DNA of 64,000 nt. Source: Tepidimicrobium xylanilyticum. Its GTDB lineage: Bacteria > Bacillota > Clostridia > Tissierellales > Tepidimicrobiaceae. The notes beneath the pieces were generated by a model. The model searched no databases. It saw nothing but the letters and a program-made list of their open reading frames with translations, and was not told where the DNA came from. This document shows, piece after piece, positions 26,514 through 35,410 of the stretch. Made by a program: the position numbers and the translations under genes. Each line of letters opens with the position of its first letter. The stretch's first letter is position 1. The stretch lies in contig NZ_FNNG01000010.1 of assembly GCF_900106765.1 (NCBI RefSeq), positions 1 through 64,000 of the forward strand, given 5' to 3'.

Positions 26514-27176
26514 ATGATAATTGATTGCCATGTACATGATAACAAGTATTCTGACGATAGTAAGTTGGATTTCTATGAAGCAATTGAAGAAGCTAAGCGC
26601 ATAGGATTAGATGGTATTTGTGTTACAAACCATGATAACAATCTTCTAAGAAACGAAATAGGAGATTCTGCTTATATAGATGGGATTCTAGTCATAGTAG
26701 GTGCTGAGGTATTAACCTTTGAAGGTGATATTTTGACCTTCGGACTAAAGGGCATACCTAAGGAAATGGTTAGTTCAGAGGAATTATTAGATTTGGTGAA
26801 AAAGAATAATGGAATTGCTATTGCTGCCCATCCCTTTAGGAATAACAATAGGGGAATAGGAAACAACATGATTAGATTAGCCCCTCTATTGTCTGGAGTA
26901 GAAGCTTTCAATGGAAGCACTTATTATGATTATAATATGAAAGCTTATAAACTGGCTAATAGATTGAACCTTCCTATATTAGGAGCAAGCGATGCCCACA
27001 AGTTAGAAAAATTAGGAACCTATGCTACTTATTTTGAAGGGAGAATTAGGGACCATATAGATTTTATTGAAGCAATAAAATGCTCAAACTGTTATCCCGT
27101 GATGAAAAAAGATACTGAATTCGTTTTAGCATGCCCTGAAATAGAAGAGAGTTTTAATTTGATTGAGATAAGCTAA
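26514..27176 (+). CDS. PHP-domain metal-dependent hydrolase
   Basis: The start chosen is ATG 26514, 4 bases after GGGGGAGGGC; the protein has 220 residues. PHP motifs appear in order: DCHVHDNKYSDDS, VTNHDNN, GAEVLTFEGD, AAHPFR and GASDAHKLEKLG. These His/Asp residues bind a trinuclear metal centre. Small stand-alone PHP proteins act as phosphoesterases on nucleotides or histidinol phosphate; which one is not evident. The gene is monocistronic, its terminator overlapping the stop codon. Confidence 0.88.
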   Translation: MIIDCHVHDNKYSDDSKLDFYEAIEEAKRIGLDGICVTNHDNNLLRNEIGDSAYIDGILVIVGAEVLTFEGDILTFGLKGIPKEMVSSEELLDLVKKNNGIAIAAHPFRNNNRGIGNNMIRLAPLLSGVEAFNGSTYYDYNMKAYKLANRLNLPILGASDAHKLEKLGTYATYFEGRIRDHIDFIEAIKCSNCYPVMKKDTEFVLACPEIEESFNLIEIS

Positions 27177-27212
27177 GATATAGAATCATTCGATTATCTT
27201 AGCTTTACTTTC
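27171..27212 (+). terminator. Terminator overlapping the PHP gene stop
   Basis: AGCTAAGATA (27171-27180, spanning the stop) pairs perfectly with TATCTTAGCT (27195-27204), followed by TTACTTTCC. Confidence 0.75.
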
Positions 27213-27471
27213 CTATAAAAGAATTACCTTTAATTCTCAGATAAAGTTTATGAGATTATCTTCAGATTATTAAGTTAATATGACCTGAATAGAATTTAAT
27301 TATATTAATTCTTACTAAAATAGTAGGAATTAATACTAATATTAATATTAATATTGATATTGGGTATATTTGTGGTATAATTATTTTTGTTATGCTTCAG
27401 AGAAGGTTTATATTCTATTATTTTTGACATAAGAAAGATTAATTAGGACATAAATTTGATGAGGTGAGGTA

Positions 27472-28017
27472 ATGAGAAAAGAAAATTTCTTTTTTTATTA
27501 TATATTGATTAGCTTAAGTATACTTTATATTGCTTTTAAAAATAATGATTCAATTATAAATAGAATTTTGATATTAGGGATAATAGTGTTTTTTGGAATG
27601 GCTATATGGGATCATTTCTATGAAATAAAAGAGTTAATCCAAGTGAAAAGCAAAATAAGGAAGGTAAATTTTGAAAACATATTACTAATATTAGGAACTA
27701 CATTTGCTGCATCTATAACCTGGCATATAAACCATACATTAGGATATGGGCATATAATAGCCAATGGAATAGTTGGTATATTTGTTGGATTATTGTTTTC
27801 GAAACAAAAGGCAGGAGCTTTTTATATAGCTTCTTTTGTAGGCATGTCAGGAGAAAAAATAGTTTCTTCTATGTTTATGGCAGGCCTTATTGGTTTGTTT
27901 GCAGGTTTTGTAATAATCTTTTCTAAAGAGGTATATGATGGCATTGGAGGGAAGGGTGGTACAATTGCAGCTCTATCCACTCAGATAGTTAGACTATTAA
28001 TGGGTTTATTCATATGA
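27472..28017 (+). CDS. Integral membrane protein of unknown function (twin protein 1)
   Basis: The 181-residue protein has about six hydrophobic segments and starts at ATG behind GAGGTGAGG. I do not recognise the family. Its C-terminal half (GIVGIFVGLLF through EVYDGIGGKGGTIAALSTQ) shares the motif G-I/V-G-G-K/R-G/L-G-T/S-I-A-A with the protein encoded immediately downstream. The two are 17 bases apart and probably form one membrane complex. Glycine-rich re-entrant-looking loops suggest a channel or transporter, but this is inference only. Confidence 0.7.
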   Translation: MRKENFFFYYILISLSILYIAFKNNDSIINRILILGIIVFFGMAIWDHFYEIKELIQVKSKIRKVNFENILLILGTTFAASITWHINHTLGYGHIIANGIVGIFVGLLFSKQKAGAFYIASFVGMSGEKIVSSMFMAGLIGLFAGFVIIFSKEVYDGIGGKGGTIAALSTQIVRLLMGLFI

Positions 28018-28034
28018 AAGTGGGATGATTAATT

Positions 28035-28409
28035 GTGGCAATAAAGATAATAGCTGTAGCAGTGCTTGCAACCAGTTTGACCTATTTTATCATATTCAAA
28101 TTAAATAAAGGGCCTGTACTTGCTTCAGCAATAGTAACATTAGCATCGGGAATTATTTTACCTCATTTTTTTCCTGAGGAGGGGGTATTACTTGCTACCG
28201 TTGCAACTACAGGGTCCTATGCAGCTATGGTTTCTAGGGAAAGGTTTCCTAAATTAACAGATATGATATTTGTTGGAATTATATCTGGCATAGTATTTAT
28301 TTTAGCTGAAGAAGCATTTGTAGGAGTAGGAGGAAGATTAGGTTCCATAGCGGCCATTTCATGTTTTACATGGTTGGGGATTAAGAAAGCAAAAGAGAGG
28401 ATTTTATAA
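28035..28409 (+). CDS. Integral membrane protein of unknown function (twin protein 2)
   Basis: The 124-residue protein starts at GTG with GTGGGATGA upstream and has about four hydrophobic segments. Its tail, EEAFVGVGGRLGSIAAISCF, mirrors EVYDGIGGKGGTIAALSTQ of the preceding protein, so it looks like a shorter paralogue lacking the N-terminal helices. Blocks LPHFFPEEGVLLATVATTGSY and MVSRERFPKLTD may be the soluble or pore loops. A heteromeric transporter is plausible; no function is known to me. Confidence 0.7.
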   Translation: MAIKIIAVAVLATSLTYFIIFKLNKGPVLASAIVTLASGIILPHFFPEEGVLLATVATTGSYAAMVSRERFPKLTDMIFVGIISGIVFILAEEAFVGVGGRLGSIAAISCFTWLGIKKAKERIL

Positions 28410-28412
28410 AAA

Positions 28413-28446
28413 GGAAAAGCCAAAAATAAAAGGCTTTTTCTTTTTG
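28413..28446 (+). terminator. Intrinsic terminator of the twin membrane genes
   Basis: GGAAAAGCC pairs with GGCTTTTTC around an A-rich loop, followed by a T-rich run. Confidence 0.8.
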
Positions 28447-28694
28447 GTAGTTTTTTTTCGATATTTTATTGTAATCTTGAAACTGAAAATTAGATAAAGA
28501 ATAATATTTTTTTGAATTAATCATACTTTACTAGATAGGGGACTCAATTTATTATCAAAATGGAGTTTAACCATAAATATATGTCAATATTTTAACGTAA
28601 TAAATATGGTTATTATGTCATTATTAGTCAAAATATTAACCTGAATATGAATTATAAAAATTTTTTATAAAAACCCTGAGAATAAAAGTTACTA

Positions 28695-28722
28695 TTGACT
28701 AAAAATTACATTTTGATAAGAT
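28695..28722 (+). promoter_or_regulatory. Predicted promoter of the hydrogenase operon
   Basis: TTGACT and TAAGAT are separated by 16 bases, about 110 bases upstream of hydC. The 28447-28694 stretch before it is AT-rich non-coding DNA with no ORF; it holds two imperfect copies of TCAAWATWTTAAC near 28582 and 28630. Confidence 0.5.
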
Positions 28723-28789
28723 TGAATTGTGGTTTTTTAGGTAATAAAAATATGTGTTAATTAGGCTAACAATGTTTTTGCAAAGTTTA

Positions 28790-28807
28790 AAGTTAAAAAT
28801 TTAACAT
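28790..28807 (+). promoter_or_regulatory. Rex-like operator candidate
   Basis: The core GTTAA-AAAT-TTAAC matches the inner part of the redox repressor Rex consensus (TTGTTAA-N4-TTAACAA), with the outer bases degenerate. It lies between the predicted promoter and hydC, where it could block transcription when NADH is low. A weaker copy with 5-base spacing is at 28754-28772. Confidence 0.35.
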
Positions 28808-28833
28808 CATTATAAGTGGTTAGGAGGTTTTAT

Positions 28834-29310
28834 ATGCTTAATCAAGAAATGAAAGATATAATCGATGATATTGTGCTGAAGCATGGTAACAAACAATCCT
28901 CAATTATTTCAATTCTTCAAGATATTCAGGAGCGATTTAATTACTTACCCGAGGATGTGCTAGAGTACATAGCAAATAAGATGGATATTAGTCCTGCTAA
29001 AATCTACGGCGTTGCTACATTTTATGAGAACTTTTCTTTAAAGCCTAAAGGTAAGTATGTAATTAAAATTTGCGATGGAACAGCTTGCCATGTTAAAAAA
29101 TCTATCCCCATACTTAATGCGTTACAAAAAGAGCTAGGGCTTGATAATGAGAAAAACACTACAGAAGATCTATTGTTTACAGTAGAAACTGTGTCTTGTC
29201 TTGGAGCATGTGGATTGGCACCAGTTTTAAATATCAATGATAGGGTTTATGGGAAGATGACTCCCGAAAATGCAGTTGAACTTATAAATAAGTTAAGGGA
29301 GGAAGCATAG
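28834..29310 (+). CDS. hydC: Electron-bifurcating hydrogenase gamma subunit (NuoE-like, HydC)
   Basis: The 158-residue subunit starts at ATG 28834 behind TTAGGAGG. It is a thioredoxin-fold [2Fe-2S] protein with the ligands C-x4-C in CDGTACHVKKS and C-x3-C in CLGACGLAP, as in NuoE. In trimeric [FeFe] hydrogenases it joins HydB and HydA in the cytosol and takes part in electron flow between NAD(H), ferredoxin and protons. The next gene starts immediately after its stop (TAGATG). Confidence 0.93.
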   Translation: MLNQEMKDIIDDIVLKHGNKQSSIISILQDIQERFNYLPEDVLEYIANKMDISPAKIYGVATFYENFSLKPKGKYVIKICDGTACHVKKSIPILNALQKELGLDNEKNTTEDLLFTVETVSCLGACGLAPVLNINDRVYGKMTPENAVELINKLREEA

Positions 29311-31182
29311 ATGAGAATTAATAGCGTTGATGAACTTAGGGAAATATCTGAAAAATTTAAGAGTAATTTAGATAAACAGCGTAAGCAAGTATTAGTTTGC
29401 GGAGGAACTGGTTGTGTAGCAGGAGGTTCTTTAGAGGTATATGCTGAGATAAAGAGATTAATAGAAGAAAAGGGTTTATTGGCTAAGGTGGATTTATATG
29501 AAGAGGATAATGGAATAGGAATCAAAAAATCTGGTTGTCATGGATTCTGTGAAGCAGGTCCGTTGGTCCGGATTGAGCCAGATAAATTTCTATATTTAAA
29601 GGTTAAAGTTGAAGATTGTGAAGAGATTGTGAACAAGACTTTAATAGAAGGAAAACCTGTTGAGAGACTTATGTACAGATTAGAAGACAAGGTTTATCAT
29701 GAGCAAGAAGAAATACCTTTTTATAAATCTCAAACTAGAGTTGTATTAGAACATTGTGGCCACATAGACGCAGAATCAATTCAAGAATATATTGCATATG
29801 GTGGTTATCAAGCATTAGCTAAAACGATAGAAGAAATGACACCAGAAGAAGTATGTAAAGAGATTACAGAAGCTAATCTTAGAGGGAGAGGCGGAGGAGG
29901 ATATCCTACTGGTAGGAAATGGTCTCAAGTCCTTTCTTATTCAAGTGATACAAAATATATAATATGTAATGGCGATGAAGGGGATCCAGGTGCATTTATG
30001 GACAGGTCCATTATGGAAGGAGACCCTCATAATATAATTGAGGGAATGACCATAGCAGCTTATGCTACAGGAGCTTGTGAAGGATATATTTATGTGAGGG
30101 CTGAATATCCGCTAGCAGTTGCAAGGTTGAGTAAAGCTATTGAACAAGCTAGGGAATATGGTTTATTAGGAAAAAACATCTTAGGGTCCAATTTAAACTT
30201 TGATATACACATTAATCAAGGAGCAGGAGCTTTTGTATGCGGTGAAGGAAGTGCTTTAATTGCTTCAATTGAAGGCGAAAGAGGAATGCCTAGGGTAAAG
30301 GCAAAGAGAACCGTTGAGGAAGGGCTTTGGAAGAAACCTACAGTTTTGAATAACGTTGAGACTTTTGCCAATGTTAGACATATAATTATGAATGGTGCAG
30401 ACTGGTATAAATCCTATGGTACTAATGGGAGTCCAGGCACAAAAGCCTTTGCTTTAACAGGAAATGTAAATAATACTGGACTAATTGAAGTTCCAATGGG
30501 AACAACCCTTAGAGAAATAATTTTTGATATAGGGGGAGGAATAAAGGGTAACAAGAAGTTCAAAGCTGTTCAAATAGGTGGACCATCTGGCGGATGTCTT
30601 ACCGAAGAACATTTAGATTTACCATTGGATTTCGATTCATTAAAAGATGTGGGTGCGATGATAGGCTCCGGAGGTATGGTAGTAATGGATGAAGATACCT
30701 GTATGGTTGAAGTTGCCAGATTCTTTATGAATTTCACCCAAAATGAATCTTGTGGTAAATGTGTGCCTTGTAGAGAGGGTACAAAGCTGATGCTTGATAT
30801 ATTAGAAAAAATTGTTAATGGCAAAGGAAAAGTTGAAGATTTAGACCTATTAGAGGAATTGTCAAATACAATAACTGAAACAGCTCTTTGTGGTTTAGGA
30901 AAGACTGCTTCAAATCCTGTAGTCAGCTCTTTAAAGTATTTTAGAGACGAGTATTTGAGCCATGTAGTCGATAAAAAATGTCCTACAAAGACTTGTCAAG
31001 GGTTAAAGGTAATAAAGATAATGCCTGAACTTTGCAAGGGTTGTAGCAAATGTAGCAGAATATGTCCTGTGGGTGCTATTAGTGGAAAGATAAAAGAACC
31101 ATTTTTAATAGACCAAAGCAAATGTATAAAATGTGGTGCATGTATAGAATCCTGTGCATTTAAAGCTATAAAGGAGGCTTAG
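29311..31182 (+). CDS. hydB: Electron-bifurcating hydrogenase beta subunit (NuoF-like, HydB)
   Basis: The 623-residue flavoprotein has, in order, an N-terminal thioredoxin-like [2Fe-2S] domain (VCGGTGCVAGGS, SGCHGFCEAGP), the NADH/FMN core (LRGRGGGGYPTGRKW and GDEGDPGAFMDRS), an SLBB domain, the N3-type [4Fe-4S] site (ESCGKCVPCREG), and two C-terminal ferredoxin clusters (CKGCSKCSRICP and CIKCGACIESCA). This full set is the hallmark of bifurcating HydB rather than Complex I NuoF. It is the FMN site where electrons from NADH are handled. Three bases separate it from hydA. Confidence 0.95.
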   Translation: MRINSVDELREISEKFKSNLDKQRKQVLVCGGTGCVAGGSLEVYAEIKRLIEEKGLLAKVDLYEEDNGIGIKKSGCHGFCEAGPLVRIEPDKFLYLKVKVEDCEEIVNKTLIEGKPVERLMYRLEDKVYHEQEEIPFYKSQTRVVLEHCGHIDAESIQEYIAYGGYQALAKTIEEMTPEEVCKEITEANLRGRGGGGYPTGRKWSQVLSYSSDTKYIICNGDEGDPGAFMDRSIMEGDPHNIIEGMTIAAYATGACEGYIYVRAEYPLAVARLSKAIEQAREYGLLGKNILGSNLNFDIHINQGAGAFVCGEGSALIASIEGERGMPRVKAKRTVEEGLWKKPTVLNNVETFANVRHIIMNGADWYKSYGTNGSPGTKAFALTGNVNNTGLIEVPMGTTLREIIFDIGGGIKGNKKFKAVQIGGPSGGCLTEEHLDLPLDFDSLKDVGAMIGSGGMVVMDEDTCMVEVARFFMNFTQNESCGKCVPCREGTKLMLDILEKIVNGKGKVEDLDLLEELSNTITETALCGLGKTASNPVVSSLKYFRDEYLSHVVDKKCPTKTCQGLKVIKIMPELCKGCSKCSRICPVGAISGKIKEPFLIDQSKCIKCGACIESCAFKAIKEA

Positions 31183-31185
31183 GGT

Positions 31186-32889
31186 ATGAAGGGTACAATG
31201 ATAGTAGATGGTAGACAGGTGGAGTTTGATAAAGAAAAGAATGTATTAGAAGTAGTTAGAAAAGCTGGTATTGATTTACCTACATTTTGCTATCATTCGG
31301 AGTTAAGTATATATGGTGCTTGCAGAATGTGTATAGTAGAAGATAAATGGGGAAATATATTTGCATCCTGTTCTCAATTGCCAAGGGATGGCATGGAGGT
31401 ATTTACTAACACTAAAAAGGTTCAAAAATATAGAAAATTAATTTTAGAGATGATTTTAGCAAATCATGATAGAGATTGTACTACCTGTACTAGAACAGGA
31501 AAATGTCAGCTACAAGAATTAGCTATTAGATTTGGAATAAAAGATATTAGGTTTGATCCTATCAGAAAAAGGCTTCCAATTGATAAGTCTAGTTTAAGTA
31601 TTATAAGAAATCCTAATAAATGTATACTATGTGGAGACTGTGTTCGGGTATGCGAAGAAGTACAGGGGGTTGGAGCTTTAAGCTTTGTAAATAGAGGGTC
31701 GGATATAACAGTAGCTCCTGCTTTTAATAGAGATATTGCAGAAGTAAACTGTGTAAACTGTGGTCAATGTAGAGCAGTATGCCCTACAGCAGCCATTATT
31801 ATAAAAAATGATAATGGCAAGGTGTGGGAAGTAGTTCATGATAAATCAAAGAGGGTAATAGCACAGATTGCCCCAGCAGTAAGGGTAGCGCTAGGGGAGG
31901 AATTTGGCCTTGAACCTGGTCAAGTGACTATCGGAAAAATAGTAGCAGCCCTGAAGAAAATCGGTGTCGATGAAGTTTATGATACTGCTTTTTCTGCAGA
32001 TATGACTGTTATAGAAGAAAGTAAGGAATTTTTAGAAAGATTCGAGACAGGAGAAAAATTACCCTTATTTACATCTTGCTGTCCAGGTTGGGTAAAATTT
32101 GCAGAAAACAAATATCCAGATATGGTAGATAATATATCTACATGCAAATCTCCGCAACAAATGTTTGGAGCTGTTATTAAAGAGTACTATAAAGAAAAAG
32201 ATAAGGATGAAAATAAGGGAACCATATTGATTTCAGTAATGCCTTGTACTGCTAAGAAAGCAGAAGCAGCTAGGGAAGAGTTTGAGCATAATGGAGTTAG
32301 GGATGTAGACATAGTAATTACAACTCAAGAACTGGCACTTCTAATCAAGGAGGCTGGAATTAATTTCGAACAATTAGAAGAGGAATCTTTTGATATGCCT
32401 TTTGGATTAGCAAGTGGTTCCGGTATAATATTTGGAGCTACTGGTGGAGTAGCGGAGGCAGTAGTTACTAGGCTATTGAAAAATAAGCCTGACCATAATA
32501 CTAAAGATTTATTATTTAGCAATGTTAGAGGAATGGACAACATAAAGGAAGCAAGTTTTAATTTAGATGGTAAGGAAATTAAAATTGCAGTTGTCCATGG
32601 TTTAAATAATGCTGATGAACTGATAAAGCAAATTAAATCTGGGAAAAGATATTATGATTTCATAGAAGTAATGGCATGTCCAGGCGGATGTATAGCAGGA
32701 GGAGGCCAACCAATACCTATGAATTTAGAAACTAGAAAGGGAAGGGCGAAGGGTCTATATAGGCTCGATAGGATATCACATATTAAAAGTTCAGATACAA
32801 ATCCTTTAGTAATGTCATTATTTGAAGGTATATTAAAGGACAATCATGAATTATTGCATGTCCATAAAAAAATGGAAGTAGAATCCTAG
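31186..32889 (+). CDS. hydA: [FeFe] hydrogenase catalytic subunit (HydA)
   Basis: The 567-residue enzyme has an N-terminal plant-type [2Fe-2S] domain (CYHSELSIYGACRMCIVE), a His-Cys [4Fe-4S] site (HDRDCTTCTRTGKCQLQ), two ferredoxin clusters (CILCGDCVRVC and CVNCGQCRAVCP) and the H-cluster domain. All three active-site signatures are intact: TSCCPGW, MPCTAKKAE and MACPGGCIAGGGQP. The first Cys of the TSCCPGW pair is the proton-relay residue. It lacks extra C-terminal domains. With HydB and HydC it can oxidise NADH and reduced ferredoxin together to make H2. Confidence 0.97.
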   Translation: MKGTMIVDGRQVEFDKEKNVLEVVRKAGIDLPTFCYHSELSIYGACRMCIVEDKWGNIFASCSQLPRDGMEVFTNTKKVQKYRKLILEMILANHDRDCTTCTRTGKCQLQELAIRFGIKDIRFDPIRKRLPIDKSSLSIIRNPNKCILCGDCVRVCEEVQGVGALSFVNRGSDITVAPAFNRDIAEVNCVNCGQCRAVCPTAAIIIKNDNGKVWEVVHDKSKRVIAQIAPAVRVALGEEFGLEPGQVTIGKIVAALKKIGVDEVYDTAFSADMTVIEESKEFLERFETGEKLPLFTSCCPGWVKFAENKYPDMVDNISTCKSPQQMFGAVIKEYYKEKDKDENKGTILISVMPCTAKKAEAAREEFEHNGVRDVDIVITTQELALLIKEAGINFEQLEEESFDMPFGLASGSGIIFGATGGVAEAVVTRLLKNKPDHNTKDLLFSNVRGMDNIKEASFNLDGKEIKIAVVHGLNNADELIKQIKSGKRYYDFIEVMACPGGCIAGGGQPIPMNLETRKGRAKGLYRLDRISHIKSSDTNPLVMSLFEGILKDNHELLHVHKKMEVES

Positions 32890-32911
32890 TTGCTATGAAA
32901 AATACGATTGC

Positions 32912-32943
32912 ATGGCAGTATGGGTTTTTACCCATATTGCCAT
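32912..32943 (+). other. Strong hairpin between hydA and hydE
   Basis: ATGGCAGTATGGGT and ACCCATATTGCCAT form a 14-bp stem with one G-T pair. No T-run follows, so full termination is unlikely; it may attenuate transcription or protect the hydCBA 3' end from nucleases. Confidence 0.6.
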
Positions 32944-32976
32944 ATAATTATAAATAACGTAAGAAGAGGATAAAGG

Positions 32977-34032
32977 ATGATAATAGATTTGATAGACAAA
33001 CTATATAAAACTAATTACTTGGAACATGATGAGTTGGTATATTTGATATATAACATGGATGAATATGGTAAAGAGTACCTTTTCGAGAAAGCTAATAAGA
33101 TTAGAATGAAAACCTATGGAAGCAAAGTTTATATGAGAGGCCTAATAGAATTTACTAACTATTGCAAAAAGGGTTGTAAATATTGTGGAATAAATGTAGC
33201 AAATAAAAATATTGAAAGGTATAGATTGAATATAGAAGAAATACTCCAATGCTGTGAAATTGGATATGATTTAGGTTACAGGACCTTTGTATTACAAGGT
33301 GGAGAAGATGATTATTATACAGATGAAATGATGATTGAAATCATCAAAACTATAAAGGATAAATATCTCGATGTGGCCATAACCCTTTCCATAGGTGAAA
33401 AGTCTTATGAATCTTATGAGAAATATTTTAAGGCTGGTGCAGATAGGTATCTTTTGCGACATGAAACAGCTGATGTTAAATTGTTTAAAAAAATACACAC
33501 TAATTCATACTATAAAAATAGAATGAAATGTTTGTGGAATTTAAAGAAGATAGGATACCAGGTAGGAGCAGGATTCATGGTAGGGATACCAAGTCAAACC
33601 AAAGAGGATCTAGCTAAAGACATTTTATTTTTAAAGGAGTTAGAACCAGAAATGGTAGGTATTGGGCCATTTATCCCCCATAAGGATACCATCTATAAAG
33701 ATGAACAAGCGGGAACCCTTGAGGATACTATTACTATGATTGCATTGACCAGATTGTTTTTACCCTATTCTTTGTTGCCAGCAACTACAGCCTTAGGAAC
33801 TATAGACCCATTAGGCAGAGAAAAGGGGTTAAAGGCTGGAGCTAATGTAGTTATGCCAAACTTATCCCCCACTAGTGTGAGGGAGAAATACAGCTTATAT
33901 GATGGAAAGATTTGTACAGGAGATGAAGCTGCAGAATGTAGAAATTGTATAGAAAAGAGAATAGTATCAGCAGGTTTTTCAGTAGATATGTCTCGAGGAG
34001 ATCATATAAATTGGAGGAAAAGATATGATTAA
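32977..34032 (+). CDS. hydE: [FeFe] hydrogenase maturase HydE (radical SAM)
   Basis: The 351-residue protein has the radical-SAM cluster motif C-x3-C-x2-C (NYCKKGCKYCGI) near residue 62 and a second C-terminal Cys set C-x7-C-x2-C (CTGDEAAECRNC) that binds an optional cluster. HydE acts on the HydG-made iron-cysteine synthon to build the H-cluster subsite. GAGGATAAAGG precedes the ATG. Its end overlaps hydG by 8 bases. Confidence 0.95.
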   Translation: MIIDLIDKLYKTNYLEHDELVYLIYNMDEYGKEYLFEKANKIRMKTYGSKVYMRGLIEFTNYCKKGCKYCGINVANKNIERYRLNIEEILQCCEIGYDLGYRTFVLQGGEDDYYTDEMMIEIIKTIKDKYLDVAITLSIGEKSYESYEKYFKAGADRYLLRHETADVKLFKKIHTNSYYKNRMKCLWNLKKIGYQVGAGFMVGIPSQTKEDLAKDILFLKELEPEMVGIGPFIPHKDTIYKDEQAGTLEDTITMIALTRLFLPYSLLPATTALGTIDPLGREKGLKAGANVVMPNLSPTSVREKYSLYDGKICTGDEAAECRNCIEKRIVSAGFSVDMSRGDHINWRKRYD

Positions 34033-35395
34033 TCACGAATATATATATAGTCTATTAGAGGAAGGGAAGAAGGCAACTAAAAAGGATATAAGAGAGGTAT
34101 TAAATAAATCTAAAGAAACTAAGCTGTCTCATAGGGATATGGCTATTTTACTTCAGGCAGAAGATAAAGAGGATTTAAGAGAAATATTTAAAATAGCCGG
34201 CGAGATAAAAAAGAAAATATATGGTAATAGAATAGTGATATTTGCACCGCTTTATATGAGTGATTATTGTGTAAATAATTGTGTGTACTGTGGCTATAGG
34301 AGGAAAAATAATTTTAAAAGAAGAAAACTTACACGGGAAGAAATACAAGAGGAAGTAAAACTGCTAGAAAAAATGGGACATAAGAGATTGGCTTTAGAAG
34401 CTGGAGAAGATCCTGTTAATTGTGATATAGATTATATTGTAGATGCCATAAAAGCTGTATATGATACTTATGTTGATAAAGGGGAAATAAGAAGGGTTAA
34501 TGTAAATATTGCTGCAACTACAGTAGAGAATTATAAAAAATTAAAAGAAGCGAAAATTGGGACCTATATATTATTCCAAGAAACCTATCATAAAGCTACT
34601 TATGAAAAGATGCATTTAAGTGGACCAAAGGCAAATTATGAATATCATCTAACCGCTTTTGATAGGGCAATGGAAGCTGGCATAGATGATGTAGGTGCAG
34701 GAGTACTATTTGGACTATATGACTACAAGTTCGAGGTACTTGCTTTAATGCTTCACAATGAATATCTGGAGAGTAAATATGGAGTGGGTTTTCATACTAT
34801 TTCTATACCAAGGCTTAAACAAGCTGAAGGTGTAGATTTGAATTCTTTTCCACATATAGTTACTGATGAAGAATTTAAAAAGATAGTTGCAATAATAAGG
34901 TTGGCTGTTCCTTTTACAGGAATTATCTTATCTACTAGGGAAAGCCCCGAAATGAGAAAAGAGGTAATAAAATACGGAGTTTCTCAAATAAGTGCTGGTT
35001 CCTGTACTGGAGTAGGAGGTTATAAGGCAAGTGAAAAGGGAGAGAGTAAAATCCAATTTAAGGTATCGGATAATAGGAAAGCATTTGATGTAATAAAGGA
35101 ATTAATTGAGGAAGGTCATATTCCATCTTATTGTACAGCATGCTATAGAAAGGGCAGAACTGGTGACAGGTTTATGAAATTGGCGAAATCAGGGGAGATT
35201 CAAAATGTATGTACCCCCAATGCGATTATGACCCTGTTGGAGTATGCACTAGATTATGGAGATGAAGAATTTCAAGCTATAGTAGATGATGTGATTGAGA
35301 GAGAAATATTGAAGATAGAAAGAGAAGATATTAGAAATGTTGTGGTAGATAAAATAAGTAGAATTAGAAAAGGACAAAGAGATTTGTATTTGTAA
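34025..35395 (+). CDS. hydG: [FeFe] hydrogenase maturase HydG (tyrosine lyase)
   Basis: The 456-residue radical-SAM enzyme has the N-terminal C-x3-C-x2-C (YCVNNCVYCGYRR) and the C-terminal cluster motif C-x2-C-x22-C starting at CTACYRKGRTGDR, which holds the dangler-iron [4Fe-4S] cluster. It cleaves tyrosine to give the CO and CN- ligands of the H-cluster. It overlaps hydE by 8 bases and is followed 15 bases later by hydF. Confidence 0.97.
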   Translation: MINHEYIYSLLEEGKKATKKDIREVLNKSKETKLSHRDMAILLQAEDKEDLREIFKIAGEIKKKIYGNRIVIFAPLYMSDYCVNNCVYCGYRRKNNFKRRKLTREEIQEEVKLLEKMGHKRLALEAGEDPVNCDIDYIVDAIKAVYDTYVDKGEIRRVNVNIAATTVENYKKLKEAKIGTYILFQETYHKATYEKMHLSGPKANYEYHLTAFDRAMEAGIDDVGAGVLFGLYDYKFEVLALMLHNEYLESKYGVGFHTISIPRLKQAEGVDLNSFPHIVTDEEFKKIVAIIRLAVPFTGIILSTRESPEMRKEVIKYGVSQISAGSCTGVGGYKASEKGESKIQFKVSDNRKAFDVIKELIEEGHIPSYCTACYRKGRTGDRFMKLAKSGEIQNVCTPNAIMTLLEYALDYGDEEFQAIVDDVIEREILKIEREDIRNVVVDKISRIRKGQRDLYL

Positions 35396-35410
35396 AGTTG
35401 GGTGAGAAAT

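Noticed and set aside
27301-27365. AT repeats (ATTAATATTAATATTAATATTG) before the twin membrane genes
   Set aside because: Simple low-complexity sequence; too short and irregular for a CRISPR or satellite array.
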